Numbered from the stretch's first letter, positions 25,101 to 33,612 are shown. The stretch: DNA of 64,000 bases from Onchidella celtica (GCA_963931925.1 OZ007581.1:12708162-12772161), one strand, 5' to 3'. Made by a program: numbers and translations. The notes: generated by a model not told the origin, from the sequence alone.

Positions 25101-25459
25101 CGAACAGACTGGTGGATATGAAGGTACATGGGTACATGCATTGGTGGACGGATGGATGGACATTTATTATGCAAATACACAGAAAAGAGGAAGTCATTGA
25201 GTATGAATGAATGGCAAGTGCATAAGGGTTGTTTTCCATCGTCTCTATAAATATCTTTTACCTCTGTAACGTTAGGAAAGCTGACATTTGCAGAACACAA
25301 TAGCAGCGTCCAATCATCTTCTATCGTACCAAATGACTGGATGTCGCATCGGCAGTTAACTATTGGTGGTTGTCCGCATGTCTTGCCCGACAACCAATAG
25401 CTGACGAGTACGGTGAGAAAGAAGTGGGCGGGTCTCCATATAGAGGCGTGGTTTGCCAT
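6857..25459 (-). CDS. Gene A: putative single-pass membrane protein with two tandem Ig-like modules (six inferred exons)
   Basis: Joining 25459-25262, 13795-13712, 13349-13256, 10239-10064, 8497-8011 and 7158-6890, with the frame open to a stop at 6857, gives 446 residues; all junction phases agree. Residues 1 to about 29 form a signal peptide (hydrophobic [13 protein letters not shown]). Each ectodomain module has Cys, 13 residues, then Trp (C55/W69 and C173/W187). In both, a phase-0 intron falls exactly 12 residues after the start of that Cys segment, as in exon-duplicated domains. The second module carries a Ser/Thr/Pro-rich insertion and ends with a Y-x-C strand (GFYICSMSY). Many NxS/T sites, an acidic stalk and one membrane span (about 412-431) followed by YYRRRK complete it. 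A cell-surface receptor or adhesion role is inferred; no named family is recognised. A strong donor at 6889 (AAG/GTGAGT) means the tail may continue in exons I did not find. Confidence 0.6.
7159..8010. other. Gene A intron 5
   Basis: No internal gene. G-runs lie near 7637 and 7820, with poly-T near 7774. The flanking donor GTAAGT (8005-8010) and acceptor CAG (7159) are both on the minus strand and both phase 1. Confidence 0.55.
8011..8497 (-). CDS. Gene A exon 5: second Ig-like module with Ser/Thr-rich insertion
   Basis: Acceptor TTTTCAG precedes 8497 and donor GTAAGT follows 8011. The exon is phase 0 in and phase 1 out, 487 bp. It encodes [11 protein letters not shown], a long Ser/Thr/Pro stretch ([19 protein letters not shown] and onward), then [27 protein letters not shown], and [15 protein letters not shown]. 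Several N-glycosylation sequons are present, which fits an extracellular location. Confidence 0.7.
9427..9992 (-). mobile_element. PIF/Harbinger-like TIR element with MADF-type ORF remnant, in gene A intron 4
   Basis: Termini AGACCCCTTTCACAC are inverted at the two ends (9427-9441 and 9978-9992). A second, inner inverted pair, CCTTTCACACGGCGCGGGTG, lies at about 9499-9518 and 9914-9933. Flanking trinucleotides next to the GACCCC ends are TTA and TGA, compatible with a decayed TWA target duplication. Inside, on the minus strand (9564-9785), is [16 protein letters not shown], which resembles the start of a MADF domain, a DNA-binding module carried by the accessory protein of such elements. The element is too short to carry a transposase, so it is an internal-deletion derivative. 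Confidence 0.6.
10064..10239 (-). CDS. Gene A exon 4: start of second Ig-like module
   Basis: Acceptor ATCCACAG lies before 10239 (weak pyrimidine tract), and donor AAG/GTAATA after 10064. Phase 1 in, phase 0 out, 176 bp. It encodes [20 protein letters not shown], then [17 protein letters not shown]. It ends 12 residues after the start of the module's first Cys segment, exactly as exon 1 does in module one. Confidence 0.6.
11120..11255 (-). CDS. Possible cassette exon encoding a Ser/Thr-rich segment
   Basis: Acceptor CCCGTAG before 11255 and donor GTAAGA after 11120. Phase 2 in, phase 0 out. It would encode [19 protein letters not shown] and [20 protein letters not shown]. The composition matches the Ser/Thr insertion of gene A exon 5, but neither phase fits splicing to exons 3 or 4 directly. 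Further unseen exons, or a relic of a duplicated exon, would be needed. Confidence 0.35.
12160..12720 (+). pseudogene. Unrecognised coding-like fragment, frameshifted
   Basis: Successive plus-strand frames give [20 protein letters not shown] and [20 protein letters not shown] (12211-12426). After a stop and a frame change come [19 protein letters not shown] and [19 protein letters not shown]. The text looks protein-like and has no introns, which suggests a processed pseudogene or a mobile-element piece in the intron, antisense to gene A. I do not recognise the parent protein. Confidence 0.3.
13256..13349 (-). CDS. Gene A exon 3
   Basis: Donor GAG/GTAAAC follows 13256. The start at 13349 (after TTTGTAG) gives phase 0 in and phase 1 out, matching both neighbours, and encodes [20 protein letters not shown], then [12 protein letters not shown] better pyrimidine-rich acceptor (CTATTTCAG) would start the exon at 13317, but in phase 2, which does not fit exon 2. 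The IC-x-YYF...NN pattern resembles IPCAHYL...NN in module two. Confidence 0.55.
13712..13795 (-). CDS. Gene A exon 2
   Basis: A clear 84-bp exon, with acceptor AAATTCTCCCCAG before 13795 and donor GAG/GTAAGA after 13712. Phase 0 on both sides. It encodes [20 protein letters not shown], then NHWINGVE, supplying the module-one Trp. It lies directly beside the minisatellite. Confidence 0.65.
13820..14906. repeat. GGAT-rich minisatellite, left part, in gene A intron 1
   Basis: Tetranucleotide GGAT builds units of about 24 bp ending GGTTGGATGT (13820-14095). These give way to a 27-bp unit containing GGCTGGATAGATGGATGGGG and a GACGGTAT junction. About 30 copies of the 27-bp type precede the LTR element, with T/C/A variants and a few reversions to the 24-bp unit. 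Stop-free plus-strand frames (WMDGW..., GRYGWIDG...) are translations of the repeat. Confidence 0.95.
14902..14906. repeat. Target-site duplication, left copy (GACGG)
   Basis: GACGG immediately precedes the TG terminus of the left LTR. The same five bases follow the CA terminus of the right LTR at 24176-24180. Because GACGG also belongs to the minisatellite unit, removing one copy together with the element restores an uninterrupted repeat. Confidence 0.9.
14907..16218 (-). repeat. 3' LTR of the Gmr1-like element
   Basis: 1312 bp with TG...CA ends, matching 22864-24175 base for base except at 15519, 15615 and 15703. Small ORFs inside it (65 and 96 codons) recur in both LTRs simply because the LTRs are copies. 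Confidence 0.95.
16219..16232 (-). promoter_or_regulatory. Polypurine tract of the LTR element
   Basis: On the minus strand GGGGTGGGGGATA directly abuts the 3' LTR start (TGTCAGGG). This is the expected place and composition for the plus-strand DNA primer. Confidence 0.75.
16233..16896. other. Element 3' untranslated region
   Basis: AT-rich, no open frame. It lies between the Gag-Pol stop and the polypurine tract; no env-like ORF is present. Confidence 0.7.
16897..21390 (-). CDS. Gag-Pol polyprotein, 1497 residues, order Gag-PR-INT-RT-RH
   Basis: A single uninterrupted frame. Gag: Arg/Glu/Lys coiled coil (about 30-85), then a capsid-like region. One zinc knuckle [14 protein letters not shown] lies at 391-404, after an Arg/Tyr/Pro/Gly-rich stretch. 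Protease: RDSG at 464-467, with ADIIIGN at 526-532. Integrase: zinc-binding H647/H654/C684/C687, catalytic D717, D776, E812 (35 residues between D776 and E812), then a GPF module ([10 protein letters not shown], about 952-961). Reverse transcriptase: [10 protein letters not shown] (1133-1142), D1171, and YFDD at 1231-1234. RNase H: D1382, E1423, D1448, D1491. The frame ends right after RNase H. Integrase upstream of RT is the Gmr1 arrangement. All catalytic residues are present, and no frameshift separates Gag from Pol, so Gag dosage would need another mechanism. Confidence 0.95.
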   Translation of the reverse strand: MAEFLKYLESAKVLGIPEEERAAWCERQVQQDREREDRKEAREREREKEAREREKEEREREKEEREREKEREREKERQHELAMKKLEQQSLVTPTTATNTYATKPKLPPFNEKLDRIDAYLHRFELHAKCVGWQQAMYSSCLSNLLTGKALEVFHSLKVEDANDYDKLKTALLKRFQHTEDGFHQRFRSCKPEPSENFSTYVNRLKHYLDRWIELANVTTGNYSQLYDLVLKDQIYTACHSDLVAHLKERAPTSSEEITSCAERYASAHPNRPLAKPSTATPCYANVAKGAPTGHDRSRPTRRQAPNPRSQSEPPFCRQRDFPNRGNVSPRRGYQSYSFYEPRPYYRGYYPGQQYNRPQGPPRRVHFDDTHNYNRPQSLPYRGNDPNRTICYKCNRVGHIQRFCNVKLESANACSVKPTLYETDGHSGSSSQSKSIPVMSALHELGELTFYQGRVNAIRASVLRDSGCTTIGVRQSLVRPTQFLDKEVTCITFGGSVERFRLAEVYIDTPFLTGIVTACVLPNPVADIIIGNVPQVNKFPIGNLEIWTEDEIIACATTRLQSSRRADSPLSNPTIEVNITSSAFHDEQHSYPTLKHLFAKVDPTAPDTSKFLIKDDLLYRNFQNKRETVMQLVVPRSFRRDIIRLAHDTSLAGHQGKARTKSRILSQFFWPSIYADVNRFVSTCDVCQRRTPKGRASRAPLQEMPMVSRPFERVAVDIVGPLHKSDRGHRFILSVIDYATRWPEAIPLKDISADHVAEALITIFSRLGFPVEILSDRGPQFTSELFKKVLELVGIKQRLTSPYHPQSNGCCERWNATMKSMLARVSADKPSDWDRQLPAILFAYRELPNASTGFSPFELLYGRKPRGPMAILHDLFAGSDTDDNDTRSAYQYVVDLRQRILNACQLAQKSSAAHASLYKQYRDQGSRLRTLAVGDQTLVLLPETKNKLLLTWKGPFKVLKRLSRVNYLIKIRGQDKVFHINMLKQYLSDDDNRQNNHRNVVAQANAALVSVDDDDPIKIENSIPALRSSENTSDVNINPDLSESQRQDLRDLLNEFTAVFTDLPGNTSLVQHVIRLKTDIPVFVKPYPRPLHAQETIITQVRNMFHLGVIERSTSPYNSPIVLVKKKDDTVRFCIDYRKLNEVTIYDAEPIPNQENLFAQLARATIFSKIDLSKGYWQIPLHENSKQYTAFQTPLGLMQWRYMPFGLVTAPATFARMMTILLQGMNSVLSYFDDICIYETDWSGHLAALRQVFIALRRAGLTAKPSKVFLGYNEINFLGHTIAHGVQTPDDKKITTILKLQPPRTKKEVRSLLGFLNYYRKFIPNFSSLTAPLSDLTRKNFPNKVKWTTECADTLRTVQQLFSTSPILILPDINQIFIVRTDASDKGLGAVLLQERDDTLRPCLYASRKLLDRECRYAIIERECLAIIFAVNAFSRYLLMSEFIIETDHRPLLFLKTNRAKNARLTRWSLALQEYRFVIRSIPGGDNSQADILSRLI
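21391..22845. other. Element 5' leader with CT-rich tandem repeats
   Basis: Between the primer-binding site and the Gag start. The plus-strand block 21540-21650 repeats a segment containing ACAGGCAGTATCACTTAAAC with TCTCTCTC spacers, and 21840-21910 repeats ATCTCTCTCTCAACACGAC. Packaging or translational signals may lie here, but none can be proven. Confidence 0.6.
22846..22863 (-). promoter_or_regulatory. tRNA primer-binding site of the LTR element
   Basis: On the minus strand the 5' LTR end (GTAACA) is followed by one base and then TGGAGAGGGACCG. TGG pairs with the universal tRNA CCA end. The tRNA species is not assigned. Confidence 0.65.
22864..24175 (-). repeat. 5' LTR of the Gmr1-like element
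   Basis: 1312 bp, TG...CA ends, nearly identical to the left LTR. It should hold the element's promoter. Related sequence forms the diverged solo LTR at 45287-46621. Confidence 0.95.
24176..25093. repeat. 27-bp minisatellite, right part
   Basis: About 34 copies of the same 27-bp unit as the left part, starting with the second GACGG copy. Most units differ only by GGTATAGC versus GGTATGGC. The left and right parts were one array before the retrotransposon inserted. Confidence 0.95.
25262..25459 (-). CDS. Gene A exon 1: signal peptide and first Ig-like Cys
   Basis: The start at 25459 (context CTGATGG) gives [20 protein letters not shown] and a plausible signal peptide. An in-frame upstream ATG at 25489 would add ten residues and weaken that signal. 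It continues [18 protein letters not shown], then [17 protein letters not shown], and ends at donor GAG/GTAAAA, phase 0. Transcription start and 5' UTR are not identified. Confidence 0.6.
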
Positions 25460-25489
25460 CAGTCTCTTAGGATTTACAGTAGTATACAT

Positions 25490-26540
25490 TCAAGCTCTGC
25501 AGAATTAGACCTACGTGTGTTACTAGTTTGGAAAATCATGTCTCCTGTACACTTTTCAGTTTAATATTTCATGGAGACTTGTTGACCTGAAAGAAAGAAT
25601 ATAGAGTACAATGTTAAGGGAAAAATATCTAAATTTTCAATATGTTGAAATAAACATTGTCAGTACGTGTTAACTTTTTATCATATTTATCCTTTAAATA
25701 ACAACGTAAGCTTCGAACAGGGATATATTACAGGCCACCAATGTAAACATTTTCTTTTCTTACTATAGTGATTTAAATCTCTGAATGTAGACAACAGTTT
25801 TGTGTTCTCCTTGGTTCAACGAAACTACTGAGTAACACAACTATGCTATGGTAATTTTTTTTCCGACTTTCTTGGTGGGCAATTCCCGGACAATCCGTAC
25901 TTGGGTAACAATATTGGCTTTGTTAATATATGGCAGGGGTGATCAAAGGTGCATAATGTAAGAGCGACGGACGATAAACTTCAGATGTTTGAGAGCCACA
26001 AGATGTGAACAAAATTTTCACACACGTTTTTATTACTACGTACGTAGATCTATTTTATTACCAAAAAAAATGCATGTATATATTAAGAAATACATGTATC
26101 CAACAATATTTACTCATGTATGCAGTATTTTACTCTCTTAATTTGTATTAATTTCCGTAGTAAAAAAAAACACACATTAAAACCAAAATGTTTTCAAAGT
26201 CTTGACTGATGGTTATTGCAACTATTCTGAACCTATTAAATACAGTAATGAACTTCGGAAACATCCAGAAAAATGTGTGAATTTGCATTTCAGTAAATAA
26301 GTTAGGCTACCAAAAATACAACTAAGAGGGTTAAAAAAAAAAAAAAAGTTTTTTTTTTTGTGATCTTTATTTGACTTTGTAAATCTCTGATCAAAACACG
26401 GAGGAACATAAACTATTTCCAGGAGCCGCATACCGAAGGTCAAAAGCAAAAGGCCGCACGAGGCTCGCGAGCCGCGGTTTGGCCACCACCTTAATATAGG
26501 ATCTATATTTTATAATAAAAAACCTTTCATAAATCTTCGC
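25490..26540. other. Upstream of gene A; no gene seen
   Basis: AT-rich, with poly-A/T tracts near 26332-26359. Any gene A promoter should lie at the left end, but no TATA box is convincing. Confidence 0.45.
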
Positions 26541-26774
26541 CGCAGGATTCTAAACGGCTAACTCTGAAAATGCCGCGTGCTGGTTTTTTTTGGATTTAAG
26601 ACATCACGTGACACATCCTATAAATAAAAAAAAGCCCTGGATATGTAATCGGAAACATTTTTAGTATCATTACCAATTCCCAGCTCCAAAATGTCTATAA
26701 TAGCCTTGCTTTTCACTTTCTCCACTCTCCTGTAAAATTTACAAAAACCGAGTTAGCCGTTTAGAATCCCGCAG
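26541..26774. mobile_element. Short inverted-repeat (MITE-like) element
   Basis: Arms at 26541-26566 and 26749-26774 are inverted copies sharing GGATTCTAAACGGCTAACTC. They enclose about 180 bp of non-coding sequence. No clear target duplication. Confidence 0.55.
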
Positions 26775-27598
26775 CGACGAAATGTGAGTGTCCATGAGAA
26801 AACTCGGCATAAGTCGGCAGAGCTGATTTTGAGAAAAACGGCTTTGAAGTGAAAATATGGGTCCGACACAAACTTCCAACTTGGCTATTGTTTAGCAGAC
26901 CGTGGCATGTTACAGGGTAAACTGTAGATGAGCAGTGAACACTACTCACTATGATCTCTTTAACGGCTTAGTTATTAGACTACGTTCTCCTAACAACAAT
27001 CACTCCAATATTACTTGGTCAATTAGCTATTGCCACCTATAATATTAAATACCGTTTTCTCAAAATCTTGTTTTAGTGGGGGGGGGGGGGGGGGAGGGGT
27101 CACTGGCTTCAATTTATCAGAAATGTCTTGTGTTTTATTATATGCACAGAACACAAAATGTCATGTTGCCGACTTATTGTGGGTTTTCTCATGCACACTC
27201 ATAAATGCTGTGTATGTCAACATAATCTTCAAAACAATATTCAATCAGTTACAGGCCCCAGTGTTGTTACAAATGCTACAGTTTCTGTCACAAGCCGTTT
27301 TGTTATTGAAATAATGTATCATTTGAGGTGCTAAAACAAGGACAAAAATGATTTTGTATGCCAAAAAAGAAATTTTATGGTAGACGTTATCTGGGTCATA
27401 CAGCCAAAATACTTACAGCAGGCTTTTCTTCACTACTCACCTGTGGCCAAATTTTACAAGCAAAACGGACCATATCTTTAACAAAATGCTTTTTTGGCTT
27501 GGTGGTATGTTATTGCAAAGGCTTGAGAAATACACACACAGAAAAAAAAAGACTGAAACACTTGCACTCATGAATTAGCACTGATGCTAATGTTAGGC
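26775..27598. other. No gene seen
   Basis: Contains a G-run at 27077-27094 and short AT-rich frames without protein-like content. Confidence 0.45.
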
Positions 27599-28510
27599 AG
27601 CGACCTGCTTTTGAGTGATCCATACTTTTCAAATCTTCCATTTCAAAATATCTAGATATCCAGATGATGTTCCAGATATTAGATCAGTGAAGTTAATCAG
27701 GTCTCGACCTTCAACATCAAGTTCGAGGAGAGAAGACTGTTGTAGGATCGAAGTTCGGAGAGAGGTCAATAAGTTAAATGTACTTTCTTTGATCTCTGTT
27801 TTTTTTTCCCTAGAGTGCTTTTGAGGCACCTGCAATTTTGCCAGCATCGGTGCCCTTTGGAACGGGGGCGGGGGGAGTGGGTTCAGATGAAGTTGTTTTT
27901 TTTTATATATACTAGATGAAGTTCCCGGCATTATCCGGGATAAACCTATGAACCCACCGTTCTCTCTTTCTCTCTCTTTTTGGTCTAGAAAGCTTCTACA
28001 ATTTTATTTCAGATTTCGTGCGCACCAGGGCAATACGCACTCATTTCTGGTAGGGGGACTGCACGCACCGAATTGAACACGTATTAACACATCGTTCCCG
28101 GTGGGATTGGCTTACTACAGGGAGCCAAAACAAAGTTCATTGTATTTTATATTTTTACAACTTTTAATTTAAAAATACCTGAAACTTGAATCAACATAAT
28201 TGGTCGACACAAAAGCGATTGGGCTGGATTAGTTGACACTTAAGAAAATTAATTTTATAATTTTTGAAACTGTCATTTAGGCTGTAGAGTCGAGCAAAAA
28301 AAGGAGCGAAATTGCACCACAATGAATTACTCCCGCCACTATTTTTTTTATAATAAGATTTATTGTTAAGGAGGAGACATGGCGAAGAGACAAACTGCTT
28401 CACTAGGCCCATAAGACGAGCCTCTGGTCTAGATTTCTAAAAGCAGGCCAGAAGCGGGTCGCAAGCGTGTCACTTTTTCTTTTTTTTTAATCCAGGTAAC
28501 GGGATTGATT
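27599..28510 (+). repeat. Dispersed repeat family 1, copy interrupted by family 2
   Basis: From CTTTTGAGTGATCCA through TTGATCTCTGTTTTT...TAGAGTGCTTTTGAGGC (27608-27825), and again from about 28370 (GGAGACATGGCGAAGAGACA...GAGCCTCTGG), it matches the uninterrupted copy at 47980-48430. The middle, about 27930-28360, is foreign and includes the family 2 segment. Confidence 0.6.
28130..28360 (+). repeat. Dispersed repeat family 2, copy 1 (nested)
   Basis: Shares AAAGTTCATTGTRTTT and AAGAAAATTAATTTTATAAT, followed by TTTTTGAAACTGT, with 39320-39520, at the same spacing. Non-coding. It sits inside family 1 and so arrived later. Confidence 0.6.
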
Positions 28511-29692
28511 CTTTTACTGGATATTTACTGGATATGTAGAGACAGGTACTATATAAATGCACTGCACTATTATCGTTATTAATGTCATACCACTTATTGG
28601 ATATTATCCAAATCTAGATCTGGACTCTCGGCCGGCACTGATCATTGACTATGTGTTTATTTTTCTTTCCAGTTAGAAGTAAGCACTCTAGTACCCCGAC
28701 CACTGGTCGTCAAATCTTTCCAGCCAACCAAGAACGGACCAAACTAGTCCCACATTATTTTCATAAGGAATCATATCTTATATTCGATGTTTAGATCTGA
28801 TTTACCTTTGCTGCACTTTTCCCCCAAATTCACGGCACTAACAAACCTGGTTTTAGCCAACAAACGAAAATGGTCACTGAAAAGCGTTATGCGCAGCGTC
28901 TTTCACAATAAATTCACAGTTCATAAAATAGCACATGATAGTTCTCAACCTAACGTCTTCGAAATGCAAATATCAATCTCCAATAATCCATATACAAAAC
29001 ACAGCAAATTCCCTTTGCAGAATTGATCCACTGCTTTTCAAGACAACTTTATACGTAATGAACAGTTCGGGGCCAGTGTTCTCTGCTGTAGTTTATAGAA
29101 ACAAGCTTAGCGAAGGAACTGAGTCACAGTTTGAAAGACATATTTTAAAAATCATTTCAACAGAAACTCAGTTCCCTCCCTCCCCGCTACCCAACCCCCA
29201 CCCACCCCCCACCTTACCCCCGTCTCCGCCCTCGCAGAGTGCTCGAAAGATCAACACTTTCAGCACATACAGTGAACATAGGTTTATATTACATTCTTAA
29301 TTCTACCTGATATGCCAACACAAACAGTATAGTTGTTCATACAGATCTGCGAGTGTCTGTCTCATGTATAAAGCAGCTTTCAATCTGCACTGTCTGACAT
29401 CATTAGAGTGGGGCACCATGAAAAAGCTGAAAACTTTCGATGTAAAATAATAATCATTATTATAGGCTAAGCACAGATTTTGCTGAAGATCTCAACTTTA
29501 GCGTCTTGTGACTTTGGCACCCATACAGAACGAATCTGTTTAACACTATAATAGCTCTGTCGATGCTTGAAATGTAATAGTGCCGCCTTACTATAGCTCT
29601 GGACTGGTATTATTAAACTGCATCGCGGTTGAATTGGTATAATTGTTTTTATTTTTTTTTTTAAAGAAATAAATGAATAAATATTAGACAAA
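28511..29692. other. No gene seen
   Basis: Only short frames. ACTATATAAATGC at 28549-28561 is a relic of the repeat tail also seen at 31212 and 57030. A C-rich tract lies near 29177-29230. Confidence 0.45.
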
Positions 29693-29849
29693 TAAGAAAA
29701 TAAATAAATATATAAATGAATACTTACATAAATAAATATATAAATGAATACTTACATAAATAAATGTATAAATGAATACTTACATAAATAAATATATAAA
29801 TGAATACTTACATAAATAAATATATAAATGAATACTTACATAAATAAAT
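29693..29849. repeat. AT-rich minisatellite, about 28-bp unit, five copies
   Basis: Units contain AAATGAATACTTACATAAAT, with small changes such as ATATATAA to ATGTATAA. Confidence 0.85.
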
Positions 29850-30861
29850 ATGTTAAAATATCTATTATATTATAAACTATCTTTTTTCTTTTTAATTCTC
29901 CATCTTAATTTTTATATTTGCTCTTTATTTCATGATTGTATGCGATAAAGCATTTCCTGCCTCTGTCTTTCAGCTAAACCTCTGTTACGACCCTACCTTT
30001 TACGCATGTCATTAATTCTTTTCGAACTTTAGCACAGCACTGCATAACGATGAATGTCCTATTTCCTCGTAATTTTACACTGTTATGTGTTTATATGTAT
30101 GGTTGTGTGTGTGTTTAAAATTATCAAACAAAATTTTGTAAAGTCACACTGGCTGCCCCATAAAAATATATACACAAATGCACAGCTTAATGTTGTTAGC
30201 AACTCTGTTGAACTGCGCTGTCATCTGTGTCTGGCCCAGAGCAGCGATCATTTCGAACACAATCATGAGACAACGTCACCCGACCCCTTTAATTTGAAAT
30301 AAAAGTCCTGGATGTATCTTAGTTCACATTGTGTAACTAAACACGCAAAGTGTGTATAGGTTTTTTGACATGTCCTGTATTATTTTAATATTATTCTACT
30401 TTCACTCGGCATCACGGGTAACACAGCAAGTCAGTGTCAGCAGTATTCCAATAACGACCTCTTCCCCTACTGTTTGTTCTCCGATATCCATACCTGGCCC
30501 AGGTAGAATGAGACACTGGTGAGGGTCACCACATTGCGAAATAAACGTCAGTTCTTTTCCCGCAGGTTAAAACTGGAGAATTACTAATGGGACAGTAACG
30601 ATTTTATTGGTGTGATCGATACCTGGGTCCGGATGTACAACACGCCTATAAACTAGAACTTTTAAAATTTTTTTTAGTCTGCACCAAAGATCCGGGTATG
30701 TTCAGGTTTAGGGGTTTTGGTCTATGGAAATTTCTCCATGTCCGTGTCACTTGTGACAGGTAAGAGGCGACCTTTCAGTATGTCTGCAGTCTGACTGATA
30801 ATGACTCTCTTAATTAAGTCTTGTGTGTTTTGTGCAGCATGGAAATTTATTTGTAAGTGCA
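29850..30861. other. No gene seen
   Basis: AT-rich unique-looking sequence. No splice pairs or coherent frames are recognised. Confidence 0.45.
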
Positions 30862-31079
30862 TAAGAGAGAGAGAGAGAGAGAGAGAGAAAGTAAGAGAGA
30901 GATAAAAAAAAGGGAGAGGGGGAGGGAGAAAGAGAAAGATAAGAGAGAGTGTGACAGAGTGAGAGAGAGAAAAAGTGAGAGAGCGAGAAAGAGAGTGTGT
31001 GTTTACGTGTATGTGTGCGTGCGTTTATGTGTGTGTGTTACAGAGAGAATGAGAGAAAGAGAGAAAGAGACAGAGAGTG

Positions 31080-31155
<76 letters not shown>
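30862..31155. repeat. GA microsatellite
   Basis: GAGAGA runs with GT-rich interruption at 30994-31040, and a nearly pure run at 31088-31155. It ends in ATAGGCGCTATATAAATGC-type tail sequence near 31210, a motif shared with 57030. Confidence 0.85.
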
Positions 31156-33361
31156 ATTAGTTGTCACTAGTTTCATTCCACAGCACGTACGGTCCACTTT
31201 GTGGAGACAGGCGCTATATAAATGCATTGTGTAATTGTAATTAGTATTGTCATAAAATTACGGAGGCGTTCCATATGGGTTACAGTGCAAGGATATCGCA
31301 AGGACGAGACTTTAGGAGCATCCGTGAACGGGGTGTCGAACGGGGGCAGCGCCTTTTTGGCAAGTTTTTATAGTATGTGGCCGGCTCGGTGATTAACACT
31401 CAGAACATGAAATGTGCGCTGGACTACAGTTGTGTAACTTATATGGTACTTCTCCCAAATTAATTATGCACCAGCGTCTTATATGTCAGCGCCAATTAGA
31501 TTTGGCCATGCAAGCAAAAAGAAAAGCTTGAGAATCACTGACCTAGAGATAGAGACATCACTAAGACAAACACAACCAGGAAGATCCGTCCACAGCCATC
31601 CCTAATAGTCCAGTATTACGCCTTCAACACGCAGTGCTAACAATCAAGTTAGTCAGATATTAACAGCGGTTCTCGGGCCCGGAGGATTGGGGTTTCTCTT
31701 AAGGGAAAGGTCTGCAATATCATGAGTGAAGCCCGTTCTTTCTGGAGGGCTTCAGCCCAGGTCTAGGCACCCACGAGCCGATTTTGACCGGTAGATTGGT
31801 TTGGTGTGTGTCGGTATGTGGTATTTTGCTATCAGCATTTTGTATGAAGGAGCGTAGAAGAGCAAACCGTGTTCCAATCACAGTGCAGAACAGTGAGGTA
31901 GTTATAGTGGCCCGCCCCAAGACAGTGGGAGGGTGGGCAAGTACTGAGAAAAGGATATCAAACCCTGGGCCTGTCAAGCACCAAACACTGCGACTCTTTC
32001 CCTTGTCGAGAGCAGGTGTATGTGCTGTGTATGATTGAATAAACGTCTTTTGTGCCCTACAATAGACTTGTATTCTTCTTTGGCAGTGTGAGCAGTTTTT
32101 ACCGCCCTGGCACGAACCGTATGAATGTTGCGGCCTAACCAGCTGCAGTGACAAGTGAAACCTACAGCAACCATACACTTCAATGGTTCAACTTGATCAT
32201 TTTGTTACAGGTATGACGTTGAAGTTGCACATTGCACTTCAGACAATGCACACAAGTCAGCGTGTTGAATCTCACTGAAACTCAATCTCTTGACGTCACC
32301 ATCGAACTACTCAATCGATCAACATCGGATAGTGTGCGTTAGCTAGGCTGATGATGTTAGCTTGCCCTAACAGAAGGACTTTCAGAGGGAAGACACTTGG
32401 TCATTAATTAATGCACACTACAGACTGCCTTGCGTAAGTACACAAATGTGTATAGTATTATAATTATTGGCGGTGGGGCGAAGATCTCAGCTAACTGAAG
32501 TTTAGTTACGCACCCAAGTATGGTTTAGATGTGTTCCTTGTGCTTTCCATCAACGGGAACTACAATACTGTCATTTGGAAATGCGCACATTCCTTATAAA
32601 ATACAGAGACTAAGAAGAACATGTCATTTTTAATCCCCTGAGAGGGTTTTGGAATAGGGCGAAGAGAGAGTTATGATATGAATGTAAAGGGCACTTGGTG
32701 TTAACAATTTGAGAACCACTGAAAGGCAGCAATAAAACACCAAGCTGAGTAGCATAATAACCGTGCCATTAGCGTGCTATTTACACAAGGATTAAAAAGT
32801 TTTTATTACAACCAACCCATCCCTTCATGACCAAAACCTCGTATTTGATATATTTCCAATTAAATTCCGTTAGAGACGTTAGATAAAAAGACAACAACAG
32901 TAACAATCAACGAGTGTCTACTTATTTAGTTGCTCAATTGAGTAAAGTTTCGAGTGATGTTTTATTATTTTTGACAGTTTTGGTTAAATTTAGAATTAAA
33001 TTTAGCTAACTGGCCAGAATAAGCTCTCGGTGGCGACTTGACCACAATGACTTTGAGCAAACTGGTCACGTTGGTGGTAAAAACAAAAAAACGCAAAAAA
33101 CAACTTTTAATGAGTTTTTGCTCTACCCTGACAGACACATAGCTCTATGTATTTTATTTGATTTGAGTGTTGTGTCAGACAGACAAACAATACAGATAAT
33201 GGCAAAACACAACTGCCTAATGGGGCCAAATGGTTTCGTAGGCTGCACGCTTCCATGCAAGTGTTCAATACTGCCGTTATCAGATTTTAATCTAATGTGT
33301 AAACACAAAGTCACTCCCCGAACTCTTGTATTCTGCCCGTGACTGTGTGTGCTACTCTGGT
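31156..33361. other. No gene; probable dispersed repeat near 31680-32210
   Basis: A 152-codon frame on the minus strand (31720-32178) looks like read-through of repetitive sequence and not a conserved protein. AATAAA at 32038 could end a repeat-derived transcript. Otherwise nothing is recognised. Confidence 0.35.
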
Positions 33362-33612
33362 GGTATGCATTGTTATGGCCATGTGTACTGTTCTGGCCAT
33401 GTGTACTATTATGGCCATGTGCACTATTCTGGCCATGTGTACTATTCTGGCCATGTGCACTATTATGGCCATGTGCACTATTCTGGCCATGTGTACTATT
33501 ATGGCCATGTGCCATATTCTGGCCATGTGTACTATTATGGCCATGTGCACTATTATGGCCATGTGTACTATTCTGGCCATGTGCACTATTCTGGCCATGT
33601 GCACTATTCTAG
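33362..33612. repeat. 18-bp minisatellite, block 1
   Basis: About 14 units of the type GGCCATGTGTACTATTCT, with TATTAT/TATTCT and GTGTAC/GTGCAC variants. Stop-free in all plus-strand frames and in most minus-strand frames because 18 is a multiple of three. Confidence 0.95.

Noticed and set aside
24087..25239. 358- and 360-codon minus-strand frames with YPAIPSPSI repeats
   Set aside because: Same minisatellite read from the other strand. Only the non-repetitive right end (25262-25459) is real coding sequence, as gene A exon 1.
31720..32178. 152-codon minus-strand frame
   Set aside because: Composition and the surrounding sequence look repeat-derived, and no conserved domain or splice context was recognised.
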